A stretch of DNA of 42,463 bases from an uncultured Pelagibacteraceae bacterium (GCA_902624045.1 CACNVX010000009.1:1-42463); one strand, 5' to 3'; numbered from the stretch's first letter, positions 1-8,645 are shown. Numbers and translations are program-made. The notes: generated from the sequence alone by a model not told the origin.

Positions 1-19
1 TATCTTAGATTATTAAAAA

Positions 20-273
20 ATGACAAAAGAAAGAAACAAAAATCCTATTCAACCAGTAAGTGGAACAAAAGTACCACGATTTGCTGGACCGAGTACTTTT
101 GCAAGATTGCCAGAATTGAGAGACGTTAAAAGTTGTGATGTTGCGATTGTCGGTGTTCCATTTGATGCCGGAACTAGTTATAGACCTGGAGCAAGATTTG
201 GCCCTCAGAGTATCCGACAAGCATCTAGACATTTAAGAACAAACTATCACCCAAGTTATGATGTGGAGCCTTC
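20..273 (+). pseudogene. speB: Agmatinase/ureohydrolase, 5' fragment only
   Basis: The first ~84 residues read as the N-terminus of an agmatinase-type ureohydrolase: the segment GVPFDAGTSYRPGARFGP (residues 45-62) is the classic early family motif, followed by the RxxS..LR region and a THYHP-like stretch. After Asp81-Val-Glu-Pro the family similarity stops. The frame continues only to a stop at 340 with non-homologous residues, because from about base 271 the DNA encodes part of a cyclophilin in the +2 shifted frame. All metal ligands of the family (GGDHS, DAHxD, DxDxxDP) are missing, so the fragment cannot be active. A full-length but different ureohydrolase lies at 26130-27116. The family call is seen in the sequence; whether this is a real deletion or an assembly join cannot be told from the window. 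Confidence 0.8.
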
Positions 274-639
274 TATAAAGTGGTTGAAAATACTCTGGTA
301 CAAGCTGGTGATATTGAATTTGGTAACATTAAGTATTTAGATTACTCAAAAATTGGAAGTGGCAAATCAGGATTGGGATTATTAAAATCAGAGATTAGTG
401 ATGATTTTGAATTTACTGAAGGTAGTGTTGGTTTTGCAAGATCCACAGAATTTGACTCTGAAGATAGTGAGTTTTTTATAACTTTAAAAGAAATCCCAAT
501 TTATCAAGGAGAATACACTCCAATTGGAAAAGTGAGATTTGGCCTAGATATTCTTAAGAAAATTAAAACAGGGAATAAAGCAATATATGTACTTAGACCT
601 GATTATATAAACACTTTTAGAATGCTAGAGATTAATTAA
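271..639 (+). pseudogene. Cyclophilin-type peptidyl-prolyl isomerase, 3' fragment
   Basis: In the frame opened at base 262 the translation reads FYKVVENTLVQAGD, matching the FHRVIxxFMxQGGD core of cyclophilins. It then has GSVGFARS and a SEFFITL segment equivalent to the SQFFI motif, and YTPIGKVRFGLDILKKI, equivalent to the usual YTxFGxVxxGxDVVxxI. The N-terminal beta strands and any signal peptide are absent. The catalytic Arg of the FHR motif is Lys here, and the Gln of SQFF is Glu, so it may have been a divergent family member. No good start codon with a ribosome site exists; the GTG at 280 lies inside the conserved core. The stop (637-639) overlaps the convergent fadN-like stop by 8 bases. 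Homology is clear; expression is doubtful. Confidence 0.75.
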
Positions 640-2854
640 CTAAAGGTTTTCCAGTTGAAAGAGTGTGTTTAATTCTATCTTGAGTTTGTTTCGTTTCTAT
701 CAATCTCATAAAAGAATCTAACTCTAATTTATAAAGATCATCTTCTGATAAAGTTTTATCTAAATTTGTATCGCCGCCACTTAAAACATTTGCCAGTTCT
801 GTTCCAACATTCATTCCATGGTCTAATATAATTTTTTCATTATATAATTTCTCTAAAACTTTAATCATCTTCTCTTTTAATGGTTTTCCAGTTAGATTAA
901 ATTTACACTCTTCTGGAGGAACAAAATCTTTGTTTTGATGAATAAGTTTTCTCGCCTCCTCAAAAAGACTGTTTCTATTCATGATTTTTTTATCTTCGGG
1001 TTTTAAATATTTTAAAGGCTCTGCTTCTACAGGTGAGGTTGCAGTTTTTGCGTATCCAATAATATCAAATACTTTCAAAGGAGCATAATCAGGATCAGAT
1101 TTTGCTTCATCAGTTTGTGACCATCTCCAAAGCATTTCTTTACATCCACCTCCGGCTGGCACTAATCCAACAATTGTCTCTACAAGACCAATCACAATAT
1201 TTGTATGTGATGCAACAAAGTTACTTTGAACTAAAACTTCAAAACCGCCACCCAAAGTAAGACCAGAAGGCGCAGACACTACTGGGTACTTAGAATATTT
1301 TAATGTTTTGCAGGTATCTTGAAAATATTTAATAAATTTTTCTATAGATTTGAAATCACTCTTATCTGCAAAATTCATCGTATAACTTAAATTCACACCT
1401 GCAGAAAATTGCATACTTTCATTCATAACAATAAGCGGTTTATCAGTTGCATTTTTTAATGCATCCATTGAATCATAATCTAGTGCACAAGCTTTTGTGG
1501 TAAATTCAACAATATTAAAATCTTTAAAACGGTGAATTTCAGCAGAGTTATTTTTATCTACTTTAATTGCTACTGGTCTAATTTTTCCCAGTGTTTCAAT
1601 ATCAGTGTAAAGTTGTCTTTCTCCATAAAAGTTTTCATCTTTTGATTTAGATAAATCCTCTAAAAATTTATTGTTTTCAAAATTATCTATTCTTGAAAAA
1701 AAATTTTCTACTCCAATTGATTTTAACATTTCAAAAGGACCCATTGTCCAATTAAAACCAAGTCTCATTGCTTCATCTATATCGTTAAACTTATCTGTAA
1801 TTCCTGGAACTAGAGAAGACGCATATTTTATTATTTTAGAAATTACTTCCCAAGCATATTCTCCATATTTATCTTTTCGATTAATTAAATTATTTATATC
1901 TACAGTCTCAAATCCTAAATCTATTTTTTTGGAGGTTGTATATTCACCTGTTTCTAAATTAATAGCTTCTAATATTTTTTGGTTTCCACTTTTATTCATT
2001 CTATAAAAACCACCTTTTCCTTTACGTCCAGTATAACCAGTATCAATTAATTTTTTTACTAATGGAATTTCTTTTGCAACTGTTTGAAATTCATCATTTT
2101 CAGAAAGTTCTTTGATAAAACTTTTTAAAACATCAGCCATCAAATCAATTCCGATTAGGTCATATAAACCAAAAACTCCTGTTTTAGGAATACCCATTGG
2201 TCTTCCAAACACTGCATCAGCTTCTTCAATTGATAATTTCATCTTGAATGCTTCAGTCATTGCTACCTGCATTGCATAAACACCTATTCTATTTCCCAAG
2301 AAACCAGGTGTATCATTACAAACAATAGCCCCTTTACCTAATTCAATTTCACAGAATTTTTTAAGAGAATTAATTTTATTTAAATCATTATTCTCATTCT
2401 TAACAATTTCTAACAATCCCATGTATCTAACTGGATTAAAGAAATGAGTTATACAAAAATCTTTTTTTTCTTCTTCAGTTAATTTTTCTGACAAAACTTT
2501 TATTGGGATAGATGATGTGTTTGATGAAACAATTGCTCCCTTTTTTCTATTCTCAAATATTTTTTCATAAATATTGTGTTTTATATCAATTCTTTCAACA
2601 ACAGCTTCCACAACCCAATCAGCTTCTTTTACTGCATCAAAATTATCATTAATGTTCCCAACTTTAATATTTTCAATTTTACTTTTATCTAAAAGTAAAG
2701 GTGGTCTTGATTTATGAATTCTATCTCTAGCTTTTTCTGATATTTCTGTTGTTAAATCTAAAAGAGTTACTGGTACATTGGCATTACAAAGGTGTGCTGC
2801 AATTCCACTACCCATCGTACCAGATCCTATAACAACTACTTTTTTTATATCCAT
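632..2854 (-). CDS. fadN: Bifunctional 3-hydroxyacyl-CoA dehydrogenase / enoyl-CoA hydratase
   Basis: This 740-residue cytoplasmic enzyme performs the hydration and NAD-dependent oxidation steps of fatty-acid beta-oxidation. The N-terminus carries the NAD-binding GSGTMGSGIAAHL motif, the catalytic-region HFFNPVRYMGLLEIV follows near residue 140, and a 3HCDH C-terminal domain with TPGFLGNRI comes next. The last ~300 residues are a crotonase domain with GLTLGGGFEVLVQ and GLVPAGGGCKEML. Dehydrogenase first and hydratase second is the order of Bacillus FadN and many alphaproteobacterial homologues, the reverse of E. coli FadB. I chose the ATG at 2854 rather than the in-frame TTG at 2863 because it leads directly into the Rossmann fold. 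The thiolase partner is divergently transcribed 105 bases away, which supports a shared beta-oxidation role. Chain-length preference cannot be read. Confidence 0.9.
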   Translation of the reverse strand: MDIKKVVVIGSGTMGSGIAAHLCNANVPVTLLDLTTEISEKARDRIHKSRPPLLLDKSKIENIKVGNINDNFDAVKEADWVVEAVVERIDIKHNIYEKIFENRKKGAIVSSNTSSIPIKVLSEKLTEEEKKDFCITHFFNPVRYMGLLEIVKNENNDLNKINSLKKFCEIELGKGAIVCNDTPGFLGNRIGVYAMQVAMTEAFKMKLSIEEADAVFGRPMGIPKTGVFGLYDLIGIDLMADVLKSFIKELSENDEFQTVAKEIPLVKKLIDTGYTGRKGKGGFYRMNKSGNQKILEAINLETGEYTTSKKIDLGFETVDINNLINRKDKYGEYAWEVISKIIKYASSLVPGITDKFNDIDEAMRLGFNWTMGPFEMLKSIGVENFFSRIDNFENNKFLEDLSKSKDENFYGERQLYTDIETLGKIRPVAIKVDKNNSAEIHRFKDFNIVEFTTKACALDYDSMDALKNATDKPLIVMNESMQFSAGVNLSYTMNFADKSDFKSIEKFIKYFQDTCKTLKYSKYPVVSAPSGLTLGGGFEVLVQSNFVASHTNIVIGLVETIVGLVPAGGGCKEMLWRWSQTDEAKSDPDYAPLKVFDIIGYAKTATSPVEAEPLKYLKPEDKKIMNRNSLFEEARKLIHQNKDFVPPEECKFNLTGKPLKEKMIKVLEKLYNEKIILDHGMNVGTELANVLSGGDTNLDKTLSEDDLYKLELDSFMRLIETKQTQDRIKHTLSTGKPLVN

Positions 2855-2959
2855 AATTAGCAAACTTTTATAGAATTAATCAAAAACTTGAAATAAGACA
2901 AATTTCCTGATTAATTAAATCGGTAAGCTATATAAATTAACATAATATTAAAGAGAAAA
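2855..2959. promoter_or_regulatory. Divergent fadN/fadA promoter region
   Basis: This AT-rich 105-base spacer separates the two divergent beta-oxidation genes and must hold both promoters. I see TTGAAA at 2889-2894 as a loose -35 for the thiolase direction, but no convincing -10 at the right distance, and no strong dyad. A binding site for a fatty-acid regulator is plausible but not visible. Confidence 0.35.
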
Positions 2960-4087
2960 ATGTACAATTCAGTAATAGCTGGTTACTCTAGATCACCTTT
3001 TGCAATGGCTAATAAGGGGAAATTAATTGAAGTAAAACCTGTTAATCTTCTAGCTGAAGTAATCAAAAACCTTGTATCACAATCAAAAATTAATCCGAAA
3101 GAAATTGAAGATGTTGTTATTGGATGCGCTTTTCAAGTTGGAGAGCAATGTTTTAATATTGGAAGATTGGTAACTTTTTTATCAGACTTAGACATAAGAG
3201 TGCCAGGAATGTCTATAGATAGATGGTGTGGATCTTCTATGGAAGCAATTCATATTGCTGCAGGAAAAATAGCAATGGGTTCTGGTAAAGCATTCATTTG
3301 TGGAGGCGTAGAAAGCATGACAAGAGTTAAAACTGGCTTTGATCCTTTACCTTATCCTTACTCAGATGATGAAAAACAAAATCCACATTTATATTTATCA
3401 ATGGGCATTACTGCAGAGAATGTTGCAAAAAAATATAATATTTCAAGAACAGAGCAACAACAGTTCTCATTAGAAAGTCATAGAAAAGCAAATGAGGCAC
3501 AGCAAAAAGGGAAATTTATTACTGAGATTACTAAAATAGGTAATTATGAAACTGATGAAAATATCAGGCCTAATAGCACAATGGAAAAATTAAATAGTTT
3601 AAAATTAGCTTTTGATCAAAATGGAACTGTAACAGCCGCAACTTCATCTCCCCTAACTGATGGAGCTGCTGCAACTCTTTTATGTGAAGAAAATTTTGCT
3701 AAAGAAAATGGCTTAGAAATTCTTGGAAGAATAAAATCTACTGCTGTTGAGGGTTGTGATCCAAATTATATGGGATTAGGTCCTATTGCAGCCACTAGAA
3801 AAGCATTGGAAAGAGCAAAACTTTCAATTAAAGAGATAGATATAATTGAACTTAATGAGGCTTTTGCGTCTCAATCACTAGCTTGTATAAAAGATCTGGA
3901 TATTGATATTGAAAAAGTAAATTTAGATGGTGGCGCAATCGCTTTAGGACATCCTCTAGGCGCAACAGGTGCGCGGATAACAGGAAAAGCCGCACAACTT
4001 TTAAAAAGAGAGAATAAAAAATTTGCTCTTTCTACACAATGCATTGGTTTAGGAATGGGAATTGCAACGGTAATAGAAGCAGTTTAA
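2960..4087 (+). CDS. fadA: Acetyl-CoA acyltransferase (thiolase)
   Basis: This 375-residue thiolase cleaves 3-ketoacyl-CoA to acetyl-CoA and a shortened acyl-CoA. The acylated nucleophile is Cys90 in DRWCGSSMEAIHIAAG. The second catalytic pair is visible as GGAIALGHPLGATGAR (His, near residue 330) and STQCIGLGMGIA (Cys, near 363), and NEAF is also present. The length is slightly below the family's usual 390. It is divergent from the FadN-like bifunctional enzyme, so the two probably form the degradative FadNA-type complex. The role could instead be acetoacetyl-CoA thiolysis, useful because the carnitine pathway in this window releases acetoacetate. The start ATG follows an AAAGAGAAAAA tract acting as a weak ribosome site. 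Its stop lies 2 bases from the stop of the convergent potC-like gene with no terminator between. Confidence 0.92.
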   Translation: MYNSVIAGYSRSPFAMANKGKLIEVKPVNLLAEVIKNLVSQSKINPKEIEDVVIGCAFQVGEQCFNIGRLVTFLSDLDIRVPGMSIDRWCGSSMEAIHIAAGKIAMGSGKAFICGGVESMTRVKTGFDPLPYPYSDDEKQNPHLYLSMGITAENVAKKYNISRTEQQQFSLESHRKANEAQQKGKFITEITKIGNYETDENIRPNSTMEKLNSLKLAFDQNGTVTAATSSPLTDGAAATLLCEENFAKENGLEILGRIKSTAVEGCDPNYMGLGPIAATRKALERAKLSIKEIDIIELNEAFASQSLACIKDLDIDIEKVNLDGGAIALGHPLGATGARITGKAAQLLKRENKKFALSTQCIGLGMGIATVIEAV

Positions 4088-4089
4088 TT

Positions 4090-4944
4090 TTATCTATTAA
4101 TTCCTCTTAATCTCTCTGATCTTCTTCTTAATAATTCTGCACTAATTAAAATCAAAGTTGAAAGAATAATTAAACATGTTGCAACAGCAAGAATTGTTGG
4201 GCTTAATTGTTCTCTCAATCCTGTCCACATTTGGATTGGAATAGTTGTATTTTCTAAACCTGCTAAAAACAGTACAACAACAACTTCATCAAAAGATGTT
4301 ACAAATGCAAATAATCCTCCTGAAATAACTCCAGGCAATATTAAAGGGAGTGTAATTTTCATAAACGTATTTACAGGGTTACTACCAAGACTTGCGGCAG
4401 CTCTTGTTACACTGTGATCAAAACCTGAGAGTGTAGCTGTAACGGTAATTACAACAAAAGGAGTTCCTAAAATTATATGGGCTAATACTATTCCAGTATG
4501 AGTTGCTGCTAAACCAACCTTTGCCATAAAAAAGAAAATTGCAACTCCAGAAATAATTAACGGCACAATCATTGGAGAAATTAAAGTAGCCATTATAATT
4601 CCTTTATATGGCATATGCCTGCTGCTTAACCCTAATGCAGCTAAAGTACCTAAAATTATTGAGCCAATTGTTGCAAATATAGCAATAATAAAACTATTTT
4701 GTGCAGCTAAACCCCAAGGGTTTTTAGTTCCATAAATCATATCTTTATACCATCTTAAAGAAAATGCATCTGGATCAAGATTCTTCATTCCTTCCGAAAA
4801 AACTAAAAATTCTTCTGCGTTAAATGATAATGGAAAAATTACAAATAATGGCGCAATCAAGAAAAAAAATACAAAAGTACAAATTGCAATATATATATAG
4901 TGCCAAATTCTGTATCTTGTCTCTGTATAACTTGGTAAAGCCAT
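4090..4944 (-). CDS. potC: Pot-family ABC transporter permease (PotC type)
   Basis: An inner-membrane permease of 284 residues with about six hydrophobic segments. It has the cytoplasmic EAA loop in the form AAASLGSNPVNTFMKITLPL followed by ILPG, which docks on the ATPase. It matches the PotC/YdcV branch of the polyamine/opine/phosphonate importer family in length and layout. It is the last gene of the minus-strand operon and starts 2 bases after the PotB-like gene ends, so it is translationally coupled to it. Substrate cannot be inferred from the permease. Polyamines are the default family annotation, but the two enzyme genes upstream in the same operon point to an ectoine-like or other amino-acid-derived solute. 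Confidence 0.85.
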   Translation of the reverse strand: MALPSYTETRYRIWHYIYIAICTFVFFFLIAPLFVIFPLSFNAEEFLVFSEGMKNLDPDAFSLRWYKDMIYGTKNPWGLAAQNSFIIAIFATIGSIILGTLAALGLSSRHMPYKGIIMATLISPMIVPLIISGVAIFFFMAKVGLAATHTGIVLAHIILGTPFVVITVTATLSGFDHSVTRAAASLGSNPVNTFMKITLPLILPGVISGGLFAFVTSFDEVVVVLFLAGLENTTIPIQMWTGLREQLSPTILAVATCLIILSTLILISAELLRRRSERLRGINR

Positions 4945-4946
4945 AA

Positions 4947-6209
4947 TTATCCTAATTTAATATTATCTACTCCAACTAGTTTATTATAAATCCAATAAAC
5001 AACTAAAACTCCAGTCAGTAACATTAGCCCCATTGCAGAAGCAAAACTCCAGTCTAATGTAGTTTTCATATGATAAGCAATTTGATTACTAATTAAAGTT
5101 CCTGACGCACCACCAACTAACGCTGGTGTTATGTAATATCCAATTGCTAAAATAAAAACCAATAAGCACCCTGCTCCAATACCTGGTATGGTTAAGGGAA
5201 AATAAACTTTCCAAAATGCTACGAAAGGAGTTCCTCCCAATGATTTACCAGCTCTCATTAAACTTGGAGATATGGTTTTCATAACACTGTAAAGCGGAAG
5301 GACCATAAAAGGTAGTAATATTTGAGTCATTGCTACATAAGTTCCTACCTTATTGTACATCATCTCTGGGCGGCTATCATCTGATACAAGACCAATCATC
5401 ACAAAGAAATCATTAACAACTCCTTGCTGTTGTAATAAAATCATCCAACTAGCTGTTCTCACTAACAAAGATGTCCAAAAAGGTAATAGAACACAAATCA
5501 TCAATAAATTTGAGTACTTCATTGGTAAGGTTGCAAGTAAATGAGCTATAGGATATCCCATTAAAAAACAGAAAATAGTTACTAATAACGCAATCTCTAA
5601 AGTTCTTAGCCACAAAATCCGATGAATCCTTCTATCTTCCTCAACTTGGACAATACTGCCGTCAGCAGCATAATACATGTCCATTCCTTTGAGGTATTTT
5701 GCCATAGTATATGGAGGAGCTGTTCTTTTAATAGCTTGCCAGTACTCAACATTTCTCCATCTTTTATGAATTGCCATTATCTGTTCTTTAATACCAATAC
5801 TTTCATCAATCTTCTTCCTTTTTACTTGCCTAAATAGTTTTTTGGTTATGGAATTAAAACCATTTTTTTCTTTATTTAATCTTTGACCAAGTTTGCCATG
5901 TTCTTGCTTCTCAACAAGAACTTTAAAATCATAGTAAAAAGCTGCAAATACTTCTTCGGGGGGTAGCTCTTGTCCATCCCACTTTTCCATTTCATTAAAA
6001 GTTTTTGGAAGCATATTTGTAATCATTTTATCGTCTATACTTCTACTAAACATTTCCCCAATAGGAAAAACATATGTAATAATTAAAAATAAAAGTAAAG
6101 GAGCTACGAGAAGAAAGGCTTTGATTTTATTTTTCTTCTCAGCTTTTTTTAAACTGACCTCTAAAGGAATTCCGTCAGTCGTTAAAATTTGTTTTGTTTC
6201 AGAGCTCAT
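4947..6209 (-). CDS. potB: Pot-family ABC transporter permease (PotB type) with large loop insertion
   Basis: Residues 28-50 form the first membrane helix; the remaining helices and the EAA loop (SLGGTPFVAFWKVYFPLTIPG) occupy residues ~200-415. Between them lies a hydrophilic, Lys/Glu-rich stretch of about 150 residues (roughly 55-200) that ordinary ~285-residue PotB proteins lack; it should be periplasmic. The ATG at 6207-6209 sits at the end of the T-run of a perfect terminator hairpin (6217-6242) and has no visible ribosome site, so expression probably depends on partial read-through from potD and on coupling or internal initiation. It precedes potC by 2 bases. Family assignment is firm; substrate is unknown. 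Confidence 0.85.
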   Translation of the reverse strand: MSSETKQILTTDGIPLEVSLKKAEKKNKIKAFLLVAPLLLFLIITYVFPIGEMFSRSIDDKMITNMLPKTFNEMEKWDGQELPPEEVFAAFYYDFKVLVEKQEHGKLGQRLNKEKNGFNSITKKLFRQVKRKKIDESIGIKEQIMAIHKRWRNVEYWQAIKRTAPPYTMAKYLKGMDMYYAADGSIVQVEEDRRIHRILWLRTLEIALLVTIFCFLMGYPIAHLLATLPMKYSNLLMICVLLPFWTSLLVRTASWMILLQQQGVVNDFFVMIGLVSDDSRPEMMYNKVGTYVAMTQILLPFMVLPLYSVMKTISPSLMRAGKSLGGTPFVAFWKVYFPLTIPGIGAGCLLVFILAIGYYITPALVGGASGTLISNQIAYHMKTTLDWSFASAMGLMLLTGVLVVYWIYNKLVGVDNIKLG

Positions 6210-6216
6210 AAAAAAA

Positions 6217-6242
6217 TAGGGCGGTTAATAATAACCGCCCTA
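6217..6242 (-). terminator. Intrinsic terminator/attenuator between potD and potB
   Basis: A perfect 11-bp GC-rich inverted repeat (TAGGGCGGTTA / TAACCGCCCTA, 4-base loop) is followed on the minus strand by a run of six T that leads straight into the ATG of potB. It stands out sharply in this AT-rich sequence. Placed after the binding-protein gene, it would give excess potD mRNA over the permease genes, a common arrangement for ABC importers. Confidence 0.85.
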
Positions 6243-6277
6243 AATATATTATATAAATTCAGTGTTTAAAACTGAAA

Positions 6278-7396
6278 TTATAGGCCTGCTTTCATTGCTT
6301 CCCATTTTTCACCAATCTCTGTTCCATTATCAGCCCAGTAGAAAGGATCAACTAAGAAATAACTCTTAGTGTTTGCAGGAGCAGTTGGCATTTGAGGCAT
6401 CATTTCAGTTTTACCATCTTTGTACCATGGCTCACCAGCTTTGATAATCTCGAGAGAAGATTTTCTCCATGGAGCATATGCAATGTACTTCGCGCTACCA
6501 GCTAACATTTCTGTATTAGTCATCATAGCTAAAGCTTTTTTAGCATTTGCTTCATCTGGTCCACCTTTAACAAGTGCAAAATATTCATAATCAAGACCTT
6601 GTCCATCCCACACTTGTTTAATTGGAGCATTTTCACCCACTTCAGCATTAAAGAATCTTCCGTTCCAACCAGTTGCCATAACAACCTCACCAGCAACTAA
6701 TAATTCTGGTGGTTGAGCACCTGCAGACCAGAATACACATCCACCATTTGGATCTGTACAAAGTTCTTTAATTTTGTTCATGGCTCTATCAACTCCACCT
6801 TCTTTTTCTAAGAATCTGTAAAGTCTTTCACCGCCTTTACCCATTTTAACACCGTCAGCAGCTAAAGCGATTTCTAAATTAGTTAAAGCACTTTTGTAGA
6901 TTGCTCTTTTACCTGGAAATTTTTTAGTGTCAAAAAAGTCCTTTATTGTAGTAGGCTCTTTACCACCAAAAGCTCTTGTATCAAAAGCGTAGTTCCAAGA
7001 ATATAAAATGTTACCTACAGCACATTCACTAGGCATTCCTGTAAAGAAGTCCTGACTTGCAGGAGTTCCATCTGGTGCAGCTGGGAAATCTTTGTCAAAA
7101 TCAAATTTAACAAATAAACCTTCATCACATCCGTTAATAGTATCGAATGCAAATAAATCTATAATATCCCAAGTTATAGCACCTGCCTCTTTTTGTGCTT
7201 TTATTTCTGATAAACCACCAGAATAATCAACCCAGTTGATTTCTATTCCAAGTGCTTTAGCAGTAGGATCACCATACCCTAACTTTTGAGACTCTGTATA
7301 AGCTCCACCCCAAGATGCAACCGTTACTGCAAATGCTGATGAAGTTATAGAAAGAGCAAAAGAAAGAGCTAGTAATAATTTACTTATTTTCTTCAT
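6278..7396 (-). CDS. potD: Pot-family periplasmic substrate-binding protein
   Basis: A secreted 372-residue solute-binding protein. Residues 1-23 are a signal peptide (Lys-rich start, hydrophobic core, SSAFA cleavage site). The mature protein begins VTVASWGGAYTESQ, typical of the PotD/IdcS-like extracellular binding proteins (cluster D). Acidic and aromatic residues typical of amine-binding pockets are present (FWSAGAQPPELL, WNGRFF, DPFYWAD), and two Cys pairs could form periplasmic disulphides. A good ribosome site, GGAGGA, precedes the ATG, and a consensus promoter lies at 7443-7471, so this gene is probably the most expressed of the operon. Its GC content is higher than its neighbours, as usual for abundant SAR11 binding proteins. 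Ligand unknown: polyamine by family, ectoine-like by gene neighbourhood. Confidence 0.88.
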   Translation of the reverse strand: MKKISKLLLALSFALSITSSAFAVTVASWGGAYTESQKLGYGDPTAKALGIEINWVDYSGGLSEIKAQKEAGAITWDIIDLFAFDTINGCDEGLFVKFDFDKDFPAAPDGTPASQDFFTGMPSECAVGNILYSWNYAFDTRAFGGKEPTTIKDFFDTKKFPGKRAIYKSALTNLEIALAADGVKMGKGGERLYRFLEKEGGVDRAMNKIKELCTDPNGGCVFWSAGAQPPELLVAGEVVMATGWNGRFFNAEVGENAPIKQVWDGQGLDYEYFALVKGGPDEANAKKALAMMTNTEMLAGSAKYIAYAPWRKSSLEIIKAGEPWYKDGKTEMMPQMPTAPANTKSYFLVDPFYWADNGTEIGEKWEAMKAGL

Positions 7397-7417
7397 TATT
7401 CCTCCGTTTAAACGTTG

Positions 7418-7435
7418 ATATAAATTAATTTATAT
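7418..7435 (-). promoter_or_regulatory. 18-bp AT palindrome at predicted potD transcript start
   Basis: ATATAAATTAATTTATAT is a perfect palindrome located just downstream of the potD promoter, about where transcription should begin. A second short palindrome, CGTTTAAACG, lies at 7405-7414. Either could be an operator or a 5' mRNA hairpin. Chance palindromes are common in AT-rich DNA, so confidence is low. Confidence 0.3.
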
Positions 7436-7442
7436 AAACAAA

Positions 7443-7471
7443 ATTACAACAAATAGACTAACTGAAGTCAA
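7443..7471 (-). promoter_or_regulatory. Sigma-70-type promoter of potD
   Basis: On the minus strand TTGACT (7471-7466) and TGTAAT (7448-7443) are separated by exactly 17 bases, a near-consensus housekeeping promoter, followed by a ~45-base leader to the potD start. It lets potD be transcribed independently of the upstream potA. Confidence 0.65.
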
Positions 7472-7514
7472 CAGCTCATTTTATCTTGGTATGTTTAATT
7501 TTTTTAAAAAGAAA

Positions 7515-8600
7515 TTACTTAGGATCTAATGCCCTGGCATCAGTACTATTCCATCCAATTTTAATATCTTGAGTTACTTTTAGCTCTAAGTTTGAGGTGC
7601 TATTTGGAACTTTTAAAATAAATTCTGAACTTTCTAAAAGGTTTAATCTTACTCTAGTATGATCACCATGGTAAATTACCTCCTCAATTTTTCCTGTGAA
7701 CATATTATCCATTTTATCAGTTGGATTTATTAAAGCTCTTTCAGGTCTAAGTGACACTGTAGTTTTTTCTCCTTTAGACTTAACTGAAATAGGATTAGCT
7801 AATATTTCTGAATTTGCTAACTTAACTTTACATTTATTTTTATCTATATCGATTACCTCTCCATTAAAGGTATTATTCTCTCCAATAAACTCAGCAACAA
7901 AAGAATTTACAGGTTTTTCATACAACTCAGCTGGGTCTGATAACTGTTGAACTTTTCCGTCATTAAATACAGCAATTCTATTTGACATGGTTAAAGCTTC
8001 GCTTTGATCATGAGTAACATATACAACTGTTACACCAATACTTTCATGGATATGCTTAATTTCGTATTGCATGCTTTCTCTTAAATTTTTATCTAATGCT
8101 CCAAGAGGTTCATCCATTAAAACAACAGCAGGATCAAATACTAAAGCTCTTGCAACTGCAACTCTTTGTTGCTGACCCCCTGAAAGCTGAGCAGGCATTC
8201 TAGTCTCGAATCCATTTAGTGAAACCATTGATAAAGCTTTATCAACTTTTTTATCAATTTCATCTTTTTCAACTTTTCTTACTCTTAACGGAAAAGCCAA
8301 ATTTTCATAAACTGTCATATGAGGAAATAATGCATAGTTTTGAAAAACCATACCAATACCTCTTTTATGTGGAGGAATATTTGAAATTATATTTCCATCT
8401 AACAATATTTCACCATGAGTAGGTGTTTCAAAGCCAGCCAACATCATCAGACATGTTGTTTTCCCTGAACCAGATGGTCCAAGCATTGTAATGAATTCAC
8501 CTTCTGCAATATCTAACTGTAGATCTTTAACGACAAGAACTTTGCCATCATAACTTTTATCAACTTTATCAAACTTTACAAATTCCGGATTTTTACCCAT
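7515..8600 (-). CDS. potA: Pot-family ABC transporter ATPase
   Basis: The 361-residue ATPase energises the importer. Walker A is GPSGSGKTTCLMML (residues 42-55), the Q-loop lies in VFQNYALFPHMTVYENL, the signature is LSGGQQQRVAVARAL, Walker B is VLMDEPLGALD, and the switch His is in VTHDQSEAL. Residues ~280-355 form a TOBE-type regulatory domain with SLRPE, as in PotA/UgpC-type proteins. It starts 45 bases after the DoeA-like gene and is separated by 118 bases from potD, which has its own promoter. The order ATPase, binding protein, permease, permease is shared by several alphaproteobacterial opine/polyamine-family systems. Confidence 0.92.
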   Translation of the reverse strand: MGKNPEFVKFDKVDKSYDGKVLVVKDLQLDIAEGEFITMLGPSGSGKTTCLMMLAGFETPTHGEILLDGNIISNIPPHKRGIGMVFQNYALFPHMTVYENLAFPLRVRKVEKDEIDKKVDKALSMVSLNGFETRMPAQLSGGQQQRVAVARALVFDPAVVLMDEPLGALDKNLRESMQYEIKHIHESIGVTVVYVTHDQSEALTMSNRIAVFNDGKVQQLSDPAELYEKPVNSFVAEFIGENNTFNGEVIDIDKNKCKVKLANSEILANPISVKSKGEKTTVSLRPERALINPTDKMDNMFTGKIEEVIYHGDHTRVRLNLLESSEFILKVPNSTSNLELKVTQDIKIGWNSTDARALDPK

Positions 8601-8645
8601 AAGTGTGAATATAAAACATTTGTATAGATATAATTCAATAGCTAA

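Noticed and set aside
20-639. A simple frameshift in one gene
   Set aside because: The two frames belong to different protein families (ureohydrolase and cyclophilin), so a base insertion or deletion cannot restore a single gene.
4090-8600. Firm annotation as a spermidine/putrescine importer
   Set aside because: The Pot family includes opine, phosphonate and other amine transporters, and the operon's enzymes are not polyamine enzymes; I kept the family names only.
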